From NCBI GenBank assembly GCA_017163975.1, contig JAFFSR010000397.1:556501-620500 (forward strand): 64,000 nt of DNA. The letters run 5' to 3'. Numbering within the stretch: position 1 is the stretch's first letter; each line of letters opens with the position of its first letter. Shown piece after piece: positions 1 through 10,715 of this stretch. The position numbers and the translations under genes were made by a program. Under the pieces are notes generated by a model. It ran no database searches. It saw only the letters and a program-made list of their open reading frames with translations, and was not told the origin of the DNA. The DNA comes from Anastatus disparis (taxonomy: Eukaryota > Arthropoda > Insecta > Hymenoptera > Eupelmidae).

Positions 1-190
1 AATGGAAGTAACAGCCAACCAGGACAACATCAGGAAACTTTCTTTTTAAAGTATTTCTTATGGCTTTTTCAAAGTCAGTTGTTACTCTAATGGGTTGCAG
101 CTCAGGAAACTGATCTTTGAAATGATCCAATAATTGATCATAAGCCATGATCGTTTTTTCTTCCATGATTACCCATGCGATAGGAACCAT
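1..190 (-). pseudogene. MULE transposase catalytic exon (exon 4), cut by window edge
   Basis: On the minus strand this exon reads in one open frame off the left edge. It begins VPIAWVIMEEKT, has an acidic TTDFEKA segment and ends GCYFH. This is the DDE core pattern of MULE-type transposases: a DFE acidic site followed by a C..H motif. The exon starts just after a 3' splice site (AAATTTCAG/ATGG) in the same phase as the donor that closes the exon at 1087-1458. It is the fourth exon of a FLYWCH-MULE gene whose first exon starts at 3556. The C-terminus lies outside the window. The upstream exon has a frameshift, so the whole is probably a pseudogene or an old transposon copy. Confidence 0.8.
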
Positions 191-354
191 CTGAAATTTA
201 GTTGTCAAAATTACTTACAGGAAGAGTGCATGACTTTGGGTCTCGGATTTTATTTTAAATTTCAGCTATTTTTCTTATATAAAATTATAAAAAAAGCCTT
301 ATTCTTACTACAGTTCTTGTTTTTTATTTAATTTATCAGCAGTTTTGTTAAGGT
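191..354. other. Intron remainder of the FLYWCH-MULE gene
   Basis: AT-rich sequence between the exon-4 acceptor and a repeat insertion. A 65-codon open frame on the plus strand here has no recognisable content and overlaps the antisense of exon 4. Confidence 0.4.
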
Positions 355-1000
355 CTTAAGGCTTTAAAAAAAAACCAAAAAAACTTTTTGATGAAAAATT
401 GCTGTAAGGTTGCTGGAAGGTATCGTACAATCTTTGAACGACTGTTTTTGTAATGTGTCTGAAATATTTCGTAAAATTTTGAAGGAACATTTCATAAAAG
501 GTTTCTTGAATGATTCGCAAAAGTTTCGATGAAAAGTTGCAGCAAGTTTGCTGGAAAGTATCGTGAAACTTTAGAACAATTATTATTGTGATATCTCTGA
601 AATCTTAAGTGAAAGCTTACAAAAAATGAAATGTTGCTTGAATGGTTTGCGAAAGTTTAGTTAAAAAGTTGCTGCAACATTACTGAAAGGTAATGGTAAA
701 CGTGAAATCTTTCTACAATGGTTTTTGTAATGACTCTGAAAGCTCTCGTGAAACCTTGCAAAAAATTTTCATAGAAGGTTTCTTGAATGGTTCCCGAAAA
801 TTTTGATGTAAGGTTATTGTAAGGCTGCTTAAAGATGTTTCACCCGTTTCTTGTAAGCATTTTATAACGTTGCCGTAACCTTTCATAGAAACCTGGTGTA
901 ATCTTGTATAAAAATTATAAAACTTTTTTGCAACCTCGCAGGGATCTTTTACTGAATCTGTTTTTAGAAACTTTTCCTGAAATCTTTCATGCTGTGTGGG
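355..1000. repeat. AT-rich element with ~140-bp internal repeats, ending GCTGTGTGGG
   Basis: About three and a half diverged copies of a 131-144 bp unit start near 389, 529, 660 and 804 (each begins like GATGAAAAGTTGCTG and contains GTTTCTTGAATGGTTCGC). The right end, CTTTCATGCTGTGTGGG, is the same terminus that closes the element at 7873-10909. No matching left end is visible, so this copy is probably truncated. It lies inside the intron between MULE exons 3 and 4. Confidence 0.55.
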
Positions 1001-1086
1001 AACTCGTCTTAGTTCATAAAATTTAGATTTGTAAGATTATTAGTGAGAATAGTGTATCGGAAATAAGCTCATTGAATAATAAATAC

Positions 1087-1458
1087 TTTTCCGTGCCATT
1101 CCGCCATCATGGTAAGTAATTGGGAAAACGAATTTTCGGTCGAGCTTTATAAGTGCCATCTATACTTAATTTTGCCTCTTTGAATTTTTCTACAAAGCTT
1201 TCATTATACCAAATCACACTCCAAGCCTTCCCATCTTTGGTTTCATGGCTTAATAAATTTGTCGTCAATCGATGATTTTCTCCATTATATTTGTATGTAA
1301 GGGATTCGTCAAGAAGACGTTCTCCCAATTCTTTCACTGTTGTAACCTCTTTTAAATTAGTGATATAAAAGTCTTCCTCGCGAACCTTTTTTTGCTTTCT
1401 TCTTGCATTACGAGCAATACTATCGTAACATATTCGGGATACTACACGTTCAGGATAT
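1087..1458 (-). pseudogene. FLYWCH-MULE gene exon 3 (transposase N-terminal part), frameshifted
   Basis: After the acceptor TTTTTCTAG the frame begins YPERVVSRICYDSIARN and runs to LSIDGTYKARPK, the first-aspartate segment of MULE transposases. Downstream of ARPKIRFP the expected continuation QLLTMMAEWHGK appears one frame over, so the exon carries a 1-nt indel near 1118. It ends at a GGAAAA/GTATTT donor. Phases agree on both sides: AA|A with exon 2, phase 0 with exon 4. The 76-codon open frame at 1107-1337 is only part of it. A functional protein would need the frameshift to be an assembly error. Confidence 0.78.
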
Positions 1459-1470
1459 CTAGAAAAACGT

Positions 1471-1729
1471 TTAAGGTATCAGGCCTGAGTTTAAGTTTGA
1501 AAAAAAATCAAATTTAAATGTTATCATAATTATTTTTTTCTAATAATATTAATTAATAAAACTTCTTTTTACTTTTTGAGGTTTTATAAAATTATTCACG
1601 AATTAAAGTTTAATATTGAATATACATTCAAGCTAAAAAGAAGTTTTATTAATTAATATCATTAAAAAAAATAATTATGACTACATTAAAATTTTTTTTT
1701 CAGGCTTAAACTCAGTCCTGATACCTTAA
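1471..1729. mobile_element. Foldback MITE, TTAA flanked (TTAAGGTATCAG termini)
   Basis: Begins TTAAGGTATCAGGCCTGAG and ends CTTAAACTCAGTCCTGATACCTTAA in inverted form. The inverted similarity continues into the middle, so the single strand would fold into one long hairpin. TTAA at both ends suggests a piggyBac-like target duplication. It lies in the intron 13 bp upstream of exon 3, so it does not interrupt coding sequence. Confidence 0.75.
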
Positions 1730-2509
1730 GGAAAATCATTGTAAATAAAAACAAAACCATATTATAAAAATGTTTATTACAAAATCAAAACTAAAATCAA
1801 GAAATAATTGATTTAATAGGAGCACGTACGACCATTTCTCGTCTGTATTGATCTAGATCAAGAAAATACATTTATTAGTGATTTTTGTTAATAAAAGTTT
1901 ACAAAGAACAAGCTTACATTTCACATAAAATCATATTGAATTTATTTATTTATTTATTTATTTAAAATCAATTTTTTTATAAAACATAGAAAATGTATTA
2001 ATTTTTGCAAAAAAAAGGTTAATTTAAAATTGATAAAAAAAATTTCTATATTAAGCAATGTTTTCTTCATCTTTTTATAATATCTTGACTACAAAAATTG
2101 GTTGGAATTTATTTTGGAAAGAATAAGATAAGTATCCCGTTTTGCCCAAACTTTTTTGTTGTAGGGTAAAATGAAATACCTTTCTTAAATTTTTAATAAT
2201 ATTTTTTGCTAATGTTTTTTCGATTAGCTCGCTTAATTTTAAGTTATTTAGATGTAAACTAAAAAAAATATTGTATTTGGTGGTATAAATATTAATTTAC
2301 CTCTTTTTAATTAAACGATTTTCAAAAAGTATCCCGTTTTGCCCCAGTTCCCCATAAATATTAAAAATGATTTTAGAAACATATATAAAAATGACGAAAA
2401 TTTTGGTACTAAATGCTTACAAATTTAAAAAAAAAAAAATAATTCAAATAAAAAAAAATAAAATAAAATAAAAAAATTTTATAAGGAGTATTTTATATTT
2501 GATACATAC
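1730..2509. other. Intron sequence of FLYWCH-MULE gene, low complexity
   Basis: No gene. It contains a (TTTA)n run near 1938-1963 and two copies of AAGTATCCCGTTTTGCCC (about 2130 and 2326) in an AT-rich background. That duplicated phrase suggests a degraded repeat rather than coding sequence. Confidence 0.4.
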
Positions 2510-2740
2510 TTTTTACATAAATCCATGTAAACGGCGTGTGTATTTTGAACGCCAGGCATTTTAACTATATTAAAAAATTCTTGTTTGAATTTTCTCACAT
2601 CAGCCTCCAAGGGATCGACAATACAAATTGAGGAATCATGTTCCTTGGTTAAAATTTTTTTTTCCGTTTGTCTTTCCGCATCAAACACAACTTTCATTGC
2701 TCCTGGACATTGACGCACATCATTAATGCATGCATAGTAC
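2510..2740 (-). CDS. FLYWCH zinc-finger exon 2 of MULE-type gene
   Basis: Enters after AATGTTTAG and reads YYACINDVRQCPGAMKV, then KEHDSS. This is the C-terminal half of a FLYWCH zinc finger (aromatic-x-C, a second C, then H), DNA-binding in known families. A charged linker ends LCKK at a GTATGT donor. The phase (2 nt carried in, 2 nt carried out) matches exon 1 and exon 3 exactly. The family pairs an N-terminal FLYWCH finger with a MULE transposase. Confidence 0.78.
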
Positions 2741-2756
2741 CTAAACATTTTAAATA

Positions 2757-2877
2757 ACTTTAATCAGTCTCATTTTAATCATATCTTTTGCGTTTAATTT
2801 GTAATTACAACTACTAATATTTAAATAAAAATGGAAAACTTAATTAGATAAGAATAGCGAATCCGGCCTCTTCTTAA
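2757..2877. repeat. Solo arm of a TTAA foldback MITE
   Basis: The reverse complement begins TTAAGAAGAGGCCGGATTCG and continues with the same interior as the MITEs at 4944-5316 and 28011-28403 (TAATTRAGTTTT..., then AACGCAAWAGATAT). The other arm is absent. It sits in the intron just upstream of the exon-2 acceptor. Confidence 0.6.
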
Positions 2878-2892
2878 CTGTTTTTTATAAAA

Positions 2893-3165
2893 AATTTTAA
2901 ATATGATAAAAGTCTGCCTTCAAAAAGTGGGCCAGATAGTAAATTAACACCTTAGGCTTGGTAATAAAAATTTTTTGGTATCTTCTCAAATCAATTAAGA
3001 TTACAGTAATAGTATAGTATATAGTACTAATATTTCTGTATATTATTCGATTACTGTAATATTAATTAATTTAAGATTTAAAAAAATGTTTATTAGTGAG
3101 CTTAATGTGTTATTTTACTTACTAGTGCACCCTTTGAAGGCGAACTTTTATCCTGTCAAAAATTT
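2893..3165. mobile_element. Imperfect foldback element
   Basis: The left arm (GATAAAAGTCTGCCTTCAAA, then AGTAAATTAACAC) is matched in inverted order by the right arm (GTGTTATTTTACTTACTAG, then TTTGAAGGCGAACTTTTATC), with an AT-rich centre. The arms are diverged and no clear target duplication is seen. Confidence 0.5.
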
Positions 3166-3500
3166 CTTAGCTTAAACAATTAGATCAATCATAAATAAAT
3201 TTAAAGAATTTCTTTTTTTTTTATAAAATATAGCGACGGTTGTGGGAAAAAAAGGCATTATTGGGTACCCCATCATTTAATTTTTGGTTAAATAAAGTAA
3301 TTAACCTTACTTTCCCTCTCTTAATAGTTACGTATATAACTGTAATAAAATACTTTAAATACTTACCACTATGGGTAATGGTGAATTTATATTTATAATA
3401 TATAATAAATATAAATATTTAAAAAATAAAATAAATTTCTTATTCTGGTTTCTTCGCTGATTTAAATTAATAGAAATATTATTTATTATATAAAACTTAC

Positions 3501-3556
3501 GTCGTCTTCTTGTAACAGTTTTTTTTATGATATCGATAGCCATTTTCATCTTCCAT
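3501..3556 (-). CDS. FLYWCH-MULE gene exon 1 with start codon
   Basis: The start ATG lies at 3554-3556. The exon reads MEDENGYRYHKKNCYKKTT and stops at an ACGAC/GTAAGT donor. GYRYHKKN is the first half of a FLYWCH finger, and the two carried nucleotides complete a codon before YYACIND of exon 2. This 56-nt exon is hidden inside a longer meaningless frame (3355-3777). No further coding exon is needed upstream, so transcription should start between here and about 3.8 kb. Confidence 0.72.
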
Positions 3557-4523
3557 TGTATTAATAATTTGTAAAATTTTACATTTATATAACAGTAACA
3601 GTTATGATCACCATTAGTAAAAACAAATGTATTTCGCCAATTAATAGTTGTAAATAAAATCACCGCGCCACTTATGTTTCTACATTGCAACATGGCGCAC
3701 TCATATGAGATTTTGTAAAAAGAACTGATTTTGAAGTATCTTTTATTAACGTATATGATAACATATAATTTATGCATTCAAGTATAAAATGTGAATATAA
3801 ACATTATTTAACTAAATATAATACTATTTTTGATATTCATTTGACAGTTAACTTATTATAAATTTAGAAACTAAAGCTTAATTACAAGAATTATTGATTC
3901 CTAAAATATATTTCTTCCAAATATTTTTTGAATACATTTTAATTCTTATGACAAGATTTATTGGAATGATTATAATTAAATCATTACTTTAAAAATAAAA
4001 AATATAAAAAAAGTCTTTGAAAAAATTTTATAATTATCAGCATCAAGAAACGGTCACATATGAATTAAGCTGAATTAACTCTTAGCTCCAGAAAGATTTT
4101 TTCCTTTTTATTTAGATGCACTTTGTGGAAACATTTAAAAAACTTTTAATTCATATAATATGAATAAATAGGGATTTTCTACTTAATTATGCGATTTCTG
4201 ATATTTTTATGTGTGTGTGTATAAAGTATCGGTCGATTGGTTTTGCTCACCCAAGAGTAAAATTGATCAAAATAAAAAGTTTAATATCTTTGGAAAAATT
4301 TTTATTTCATGTTCAGTTAGCAATTTTTATAGATTTTTTATAAATTTCCCCTAGCTAAATATATAATAAAAAATTCTTCTCTAAAACTTATTGATTACTT
4401 AGTACATAGATTCTAGACTAAAAATGAAACATTTTTTCTTTTACATAAAATTTTCTATCTTTTTTAGTTTATGAGATAATCATAATTGAAAAACAGGTCT
4501 TTTTGGCCAAAAAATCATCATAA
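3557..4523. other. No gene seen; possible upstream region of FLYWCH-MULE gene
   Basis: AT-rich, with no supported reading frame. It includes a short GT run near 4211. No terminal repeats of the MULE element were recognised. Confidence 0.35.
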
Positions 4524-5862
4524 CCCACATAGCACAGAAGCTTCCGGAAAGCTTCCAGGAAGCGTCAAATGTCCCACACACTTTGCTTTCAGAAAGATTC
4601 AATAGAAGATTCTAGAAAGCTTCCATGGAAGAAAATGGTAAGCTTCCATGGAAGCCAGCATGAAAGCCTTTATGAATATGACGAGAAGCTTTCAGGAAAG
4701 ATTGCCGTAAGGTTCGAAAAATACTTCATGGAAGCTTCCACGAAAAAGTGCAAAAAGCTACTATGCAAGCTTTCATGAAAGCTTCCTGGAAGCATGACAT
4801 GTCCCGCGCATTTTGCTTTCAGAAAGAGTCTAGGAAGCTTCCATGAAAGAAAACGGTAAGCTTCCATGGAAGCCAGCATAAAAGCCTTAATGGGTAGTAC
4901 GAGAAGCTTCCATGAAAGATTGCAATGTAATCTTTCCAAAACTTTGAGGAGCAGCCCGGATTCGCTCTCCTTTTCTAATTAAGTATTAAAATGTTATTTT
5001 CTTAACTATTAATGGTTGCATCTGCAAGTTGAGCGTAATGGACATTATTATTGTAATATTAATACACAAGGAAAAAAAATTAAATTACATTGTTTTTGAA
5101 AAAAGTAAGGAATGCTGAAGTAAAAGGTTATGTTTATAATATTTATGCGTTGTTTACTTTACTAAAAAAATGCAATATAATTTTCCTTGTGTGCAAATAT
5201 TGATAATAACAATATCTATTGCGTTCAACTCTTGATTTGCAGATGCAGCCATTAATACTTGAATAAATAACAAAAAACTCAATTAGACAAGGACAGCGAA
5301 ACCGGTCTACTCTTAATTAACTTACAAAAAGCTTACACGAAATCTTCCAAACATGTTTCTCGTAACGTTCCATGAACATTAATATATTCTTATTGTTATA
5401 TTCTTTGCAAGGCTGCAGGAAGTTTAAATGAAATCTTTCACGAAAAGTTTCCGAAAGCTTCTTGCAAGATATAAATTAATCTTCCCAAAAACATTTCTGT
5501 AATATTCCACTTAATCTCATTGAAAGCTTGTTGGAAGCTTCTTTGCAATGTTCCATTTACTGCTATCAGAATATTTTGTGTAAGCTTTCATAAATCTTCC
5601 GCAAAGCTTCCATAAAAGATTCCAATGCAGTCTTCCTGAAACTTTTAATTAGCTTACAAGAAGCTTACGAGGAATCTTCCAGAGAAGTTACTCGCAACCT
5701 TCCATGAACATTAATTCCTTACTGTACGAATATCCTTACTGTAGTATTCTGTGGAAGGCTGCAAGAGGTTTCGATGGAATCTTTCACAAAACTTTACTGG
5801 AAGCTTTCTGCAGGATATAAAGTAATCTTCCCAATAACATTTCTATAATATTTCAGCAATAG
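4524..5862. mobile_element. AT-rich CTTCC-repeat element with CCCACATAGCA end
   Basis: Starts CCCACATAGCACAGAAG, related to the ends at 1000 and 7873. The interior is a maze of GAAGCTTCCATGGAAG words, with one unit repeated about 230 bp apart (ATGTCCCACACACTTTGC at 4568, ATGTCCCGCGCATTTTGC at 4798) and a ~300-bp unit duplicated at 5317-5560 and 5640-5862. The right end is not identified. A foldback MITE has inserted at 4944-5316. The 69- and 89-codon open frames here are repeat artefacts. Confidence 0.55.
4944..5316. mobile_element. TTAA foldback MITE inserted in the CTTCC element
   Basis: Left end TTGAGGAGCAGCCCGGATTCG, right end ACCGGTCTACTCTTAA, with inverted arms through most of its length (for example ATGGACATTATTATT against AACAATATCTATTGCG). 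The duplicated host unit at about 5640 carries the corresponding empty site (CTGAAACTTTTAATTAGC), which places the insertion at a TTAA. Confidence 0.72.
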
Positions 5863-6300
5863 CAGTAATGACTGCTATTGCAGCCCAGGAGCTTCAGGCG
5901 CGTATCTAACCTATTTAACGATTGAGGATTCTCTGCACATAAAAACCCGAATGCGTCCACCTGGGATGAAAAACATAGTATTTAGGTGTACTAGATAAAT
6001 TTAATTTTTGAATTATAACCAGAATTTGAGATCCAGTATACCTACTCTCTAAATATAATTCAGTGGAATCCCAATGAAGTCTAGTGAAATTTTCACTGAA
6101 TGGGTGAGTTAAAATCGCCTCACTACAGTTCAGTGAAATTTCGGTGAATGAAATAGTGGAATATTCACTATTTTAATTTCAATGAAAATATCGCTGTAAT
6201 TTCAGAAATAATTACACGATAAAAGAATGGTAGACAAAAGAAAAATAAGTTTCTTCTTTTTAAGTAAAATACAATATTTTAATGATACTTAATAATACTT
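5863..6300. other. No gene; short repeated CAGTGAAATT words
   Basis: Contains several forms of TTCAGTGAAATTTC/CACTGAATGG around 6060-6170 and no coding signal. Confidence 0.35.
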
Positions 6301-6315
6301 ACACATTCGGTGGGT

Positions 6316-6340
6316 GGGTGCGTGCGTGTGTGTGTGTGTA
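6316..6340. repeat. GTGG/GT microsatellite
   Basis: GTGGGTGGGTGCGTGCG followed by an uninterrupted GT run. Confidence 0.8.
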
Positions 6341-6501
6341 TTAGGTAAGCAAATTGGATCTCGAAAACTACTCGATTGATTTGCTTAAAACTTAGCATAC
6401 AATTTATTTTTTTGTCCGACTGGAGCAGAAGTTATAAAAAATTGTTTTTCTTAGCGTAGTTCTAATTTTAAAACCATTTAAAAAATTTTTTTAAAGTTAT
6501 A

Positions 6502-6738
6502 ATTCAAGTAATTACTCAAGTAATTACTCAAGTAATTACTCAAGTAATTACTCAAGTATTTACTCAAGTAATTACTCAAGTATTTACTCAAGTATTTACT
6601 CAAGTAGTTACTCAAGTAGTTACTTAAGTAGTTACTCAAGTATTTACTCAAGTACTTACTCAAGTATTTACTTGAGTATTCACTCAAATAATTATTCAAG
6701 TAATTACTCAAGTAAATACTCAAGTAAATACTCAAGTA
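6502..6738. repeat. 12-bp minisatellite (ACTCAAGTAATT)n
   Basis: About 19 copies of a 12-bp unit with single-base variants (AATT/ATTT/AGTT). Because 12 is a multiple of 3, the minus strand shows an open frame of (N/K)YLS repeats at 6478-6735. I treat that as an artefact. Confidence 0.85.
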
Positions 6739-6759
6739 CTAAAGTATTATATCATATCT

Positions 6760-7148
6760 CCTTTCTAACCTCTTATGTTTATAACCTGTAAAATATATAA
6801 ATGTAAAATGTCAATAATTTTTCAGAATCGTTTCTCCATGCAAACCCGCCTTAAACCGCTTTTGGCGAAAGTTCCTTTGGGCGAAAAGTCCGCGACCCAC
6901 ATCGATTCGTAGGTTAGTGAAAACAAAAGAATGTCGTTAGATATGTCAATGCTCATACAAATTCATATAAAATCTTAACTTTACAGAATGTTTTGTTTAA
7001 ACAAATTTTCAAAGTTAAATTGTTAATAAGTAAAATAAATAAGTAAATAATGACATTATTTACTTTTTTTTAATAAAACATATATTATTAATTTAAAAAA
7101 ATCATTTTTATAGTTCCTCATACGGCCTACCAACGACATAAACTTATC
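6760..7148. other. No gene seen
   Basis: AT-rich apart from a GC-richer 60 bp near 6845-6910 (AAACCCGCCTTAAACCGC). No motif recognised. Confidence 0.3.
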
Positions 7149-7232
7149 TACGTAACTTGGGAGTACGAAGGATTCTGAATCCAGGCTTGACTAAAGTGCT
7201 TGTATTCATCCTTCGTACTCCCAAGCTACGTA
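7149..7232. other. 84-nt hairpin, near-perfect 27-bp arms
   Basis: TACGTAACTTGGGAGTACG, then AAGGAT, is mirrored by ATCCTTCGTACTCCCAAG, then CTACGTA, around a ~32-nt loop. The size resembles a miRNA precursor, but it could equally be a small MITE. The flanks do not show a clear target duplication. Confidence 0.6.
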
Positions 7233-7872
7233 TATAACTAATATATTTAAAACAACAAAATGTTAATAAAACATTTAAGTAACACTGTTAAGTAAAATAC
7301 AAGAAGGAGTAATTTTCACTCTCAATTTATTCAAGTAAATTTAACAGCTTAATCACCCGACAATTTCTCGAAATTATCTGAAGTGTAAGAAAAACTCTAT
7401 GTAAAGAAAACTCTGACTCGACTCAATAAAACTTTTCTATAAATTATAATTAATAAAAATCAGACTAAATGCGTGACTTTCATATTGATGTTAACAATGG
7501 AGGCGAAACCGACGCCAAATATGACGAGCAGAACTTGATAAAGACGTAAGATGGAGGACTCACCTTAATAATGATAAGTGTTGCTCTCCAAATGCAAAAA
7601 TCTCCAACATGAAATCTCCTATGCTCTCTTAAAACTCCTCAGCTCCGTCAACAATAATCAAAAATCTCTCTCTTATTTCTTAGGCAAAATGGCAGCGTAT
7701 TATCTCTTCTCAATTGAAATAAATCCTAATAAAATGGAGTATAAACTCAAAAAAGAACTCAACGAGTATATTCAACAATAGAAAAATCAGCCAAGTGAAG
7801 CTATCCAGATCCAATAGAGAAGTGTGCCGATAGAGCGTCTTTTCTCGAACTCCTTCCTCTTCATCCCTCCTT
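7233..7872. other. No supported gene
   Basis: A 67-codon open frame (7578-7781, plus) has no recognisable domain, no supporting context and ordinary composition for chance. Nothing else is seen. Confidence 0.3.
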
Positions 7873-8036
7873 CCCATACAGCATGAAAGGACTTTGAAAG
7901 GATTCTGAAAGGATTCATAAAAGGACTACAATCTTTCAGAAATATTTCACTGAAAGGATTCTGAAATAATTCTATGTCCGAGGTATTATTCTTTTAAAAA
8001 TAATACATAAAAATATTTCATAAAGAATTCACAAGT

Positions 8037-8470
8037 CATTTCAAAATCCTTTCAATGGAAGAATTCTGTAAGGATCCATGAATTCTTTTGGTAATAATTC
8101 GTAAATCTTTTCATACATCTTCCATTGAAAGGATTCTGTAAGAATAATATGAAATATTTTTAAAATATTACATTGTATTATTTCTAAAAGGAATATACCT
8201 CGGACATAGAATTATTACAGAATCCTTTCAATGAAAGAATTCTGTAAGGATCCATGAATTCTTTTGGTAATAATTCGTAAATCTTTTCATACATCTTCCA
8301 TTGAAAGGATTCTGTAAGAATAATATGAAATATTTTAAAAATATTTCATTGTATTATTTCTGAAAGAAATATACCTCGGACATAGAATTATTACAGAATC
8401 CTTTCAATGAAAGAATTCTGTAAGGATCCATGAATTCTTTTAGTAATAATGCATTAATCTTTTCATCTAT
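8037..8470. repeat. 176-bp tandem repeat, about 2.5 copies
   Basis: GAATTCTGTAAGGATCCATG recurs at 8061, 8237 and 8413, exactly 176 bp apart each time, with very high similarity between copies. Confidence 0.8.
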
Positions 8471-8545
8471 CTTTAGTTGAGAGACGTGTAAAGTTCTAGA
8501 AATTTTATTCTTTCCTGTATTATTTAAGAATCAATTTAGAATCAA

Positions 8546-8546
8546 T

Positions 8547-8611
<65 letters not shown>
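8546..8611. repeat. (AC)n(AT)n compound microsatellite
   Basis: An AC run of about 13 units passes directly into an AT run of about 20 units. Confidence 0.9.
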
Positions 8612-8612
<1 letters not shown>

Positions 8613-8820
8613 CGGATATATGATGATATAATTATTCATAGGATTACGAATAGTTTTACAGCGGTTAAAATCGAAGTTATCATAACACAGACATCGCACG
8701 CATAACAATTTATAGTTTCCATTTAAGATTCTTATTTTCCTTATATATGAAACGGGAAGCACTCTTACCGCTTACGAGAGTAAGAGATACCGCCATCAAG
8801 CGGATAAATTATAAACTAAT

Positions 8821-9468
8821 CCCGAAAATATTTCTAAATGATTCTGTTATCTTTCACGTTTTCTTTCATAAAGTCCTTTCAAAGTCCTTTCAGTAAGGAT
8901 TCATGTAATAACTTTTATTCTTATCATTAGTTATTTCATGAAATATTTCAAAAAGATTTCAAAATTATTTCATGTAAGATTTCTTGAGACTTTACCAAAA
9001 TATTGCATGAATTATTTCATGAAAGCTTTTTGAATGAATCTTGAAATGATTCAGTGAAAGAATACCTTAGATCATTCCGAAAATCTTTCTAAATTATTTT
9101 CTGATTTTAATCGTTGGAAGATTTCTGAGTTCTTTCTTGTTTCCTTTCAAGAAGTCTCTTCAAAGTCCTTTCAGTAAGGATTTATGTAATAACTTTTATT
9201 CTCATCATAAGTTATTTCATGAAATATTTCAAAAAGATTTCAAAATTATTTCATGTATGATTTCTTGAGACTTTACCAAAATATTACATGAATTATTTCA
9301 TAAAAGCTTTTTGAATGAATCTTGAAATGATTCGGTGAAAGAATACCTTAGATCATTCCGAAAATCTTTCTAAATTATTTTCTGATTTTAATCGTTGGAA
9401 GATTTCTGAGTTATTTCTTGTTTCCTTTCAAGAAGTTCTCTCAAAGTCCTTTCAGTAAGGATTCGTGT

Positions 9469-9515
<47 letters not shown>

Positions 9516-10715
9516 AAGATTAATATATAAAGGATATTGTCCTCTATATGATTAACCTTTTTTATATGGTGAAGTCGAGGGAGTCCCCCGCCCGGTATCT
9601 GTTTAACACATTACATCAGGCTAGGACTGTCAGACCCACCATACCGAAAACTTTGACTACCGATGGATGGTCAGCCACTTTTGTAACCAACAATCAATCG
9701 ATACCCAATGAGGTCGGATTTTTAAAGAGTCGCGATATAAATGGCACATACACTAATTTTCTTTCGAAAAAAAAGTTAGAGGTACCTGGCCAGGATTCGA
9801 ACCCATGCCCTCCGCGTTGAAGGCAAGAGCTCTATCCATTACGCCACCGCGCTCTAGGGATTCGTGTAATAACTTTTATCGTCATGATAAGTTCTTTCAT
9901 GAATTATTTCAAAAAGGTTTTAAAATTATTTCATGTAAGATTACTTGAAATATTACTAAAACCTTGCTTGGAATTATTACATAAAAACTTTTTGTAAGTA
10001 TCTTGAAATGATTCGTTGAAAGAATACCTTAGATTATTTCGAAAATCTTTCTAAATTATTTCATGACTAGAATCTTTGGATGATTTTTGAGTTATTTCTT
10101 GTTTCCTTTCAAGAAGTTCTCTCAAAGTCCTTTCAGTAAGAATTCATGTAATAACTTTTATCGTCATGATAAATTCTTTCATGAATTATTTCAAAAAGGT
10201 TTTAAAATTATTTCATGTAAGATTACTTGAAATATTACCAAAACCTTGCTTGGAATTATTACATAAAAGCTTTTTGTAAGTATCTTGAAATGATTCGTTG
10301 AAAGAATACCTTAGATTATTTCAAAAATCTTTCTAAATTATTTCATGACTAGAATCTTTGGAAGATTTCTGAGTTATTTCTTGTTTCCTTTCAAGAAGTT
10401 CTCTCAAAGTCCTTTCAGTAAGGATTCATGTAATAACTTTTATCGTCATGATAAGTTCTTTCATGAATTATTTCAAAAAGGTTTTAAAATTATTTCATGT
10501 AAGATTACTTGAAATATTACCAAAACCTTGCTTGGAATTATTACATAAAAGCTTTTTGTAAGTATCTTGAAATGATTCGTTGAAAGAATACCTTAGATTA
10601 TTTAAAAAATCTTTCTAAATTATTTCATGACTAGAATCTTTGGAAGATTTCTGAGTTATTTCTTGTTTCCTTTCAAGAAGTCATTTCAAAGTCCTTTTAG
10701 AAAGGATTCGTGTAA
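8821..10715. repeat. 281/282-bp tandem array, about 6 copies
   Basis: The marker CCTTTCAGTAAGGA recurs at 8886, 9167, 9448, 10129, 10411 and (as CCTTTTAGAAAGGA) 10693. The intervals are 281, 281, 681, 282 and 282; the 681 interval is one unit plus the 400-bp SINE insertion. Confidence 0.85.
9472..9857 (-). mobile_element. tRNA-derived SINE
   Basis: Read on the minus strand, it starts CTAGAGCGCGGTGGCG. It has an A-box-like TGGCGTAATGG and a perfect B box GGTTCGAATCC with tRNA-like spacing, a ~270-bp unrelated body, and a 38-nt poly(A) tail (T run 9471-9508). A 13-bp target duplication GGATTCGTGTAAT lies at 9459-9471 and 9858-9870. The tRNA head resembles an Arg-type D arm (GTAATGGATA). The open frame at 9548-9820 is antisense noise. 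Confidence 0.88.

Noticed and set aside
3355..3777. 140-codon minus-strand open frame
   Set aside because: Composition is AT-chance-like; the real coding in this span is a 56-nt exon in a different frame.
9780..9857. A functional tRNA gene
   Set aside because: The anticodon stem does not pair and the sequence is fused to a body with an A tail and TSD, so it is a SINE head.
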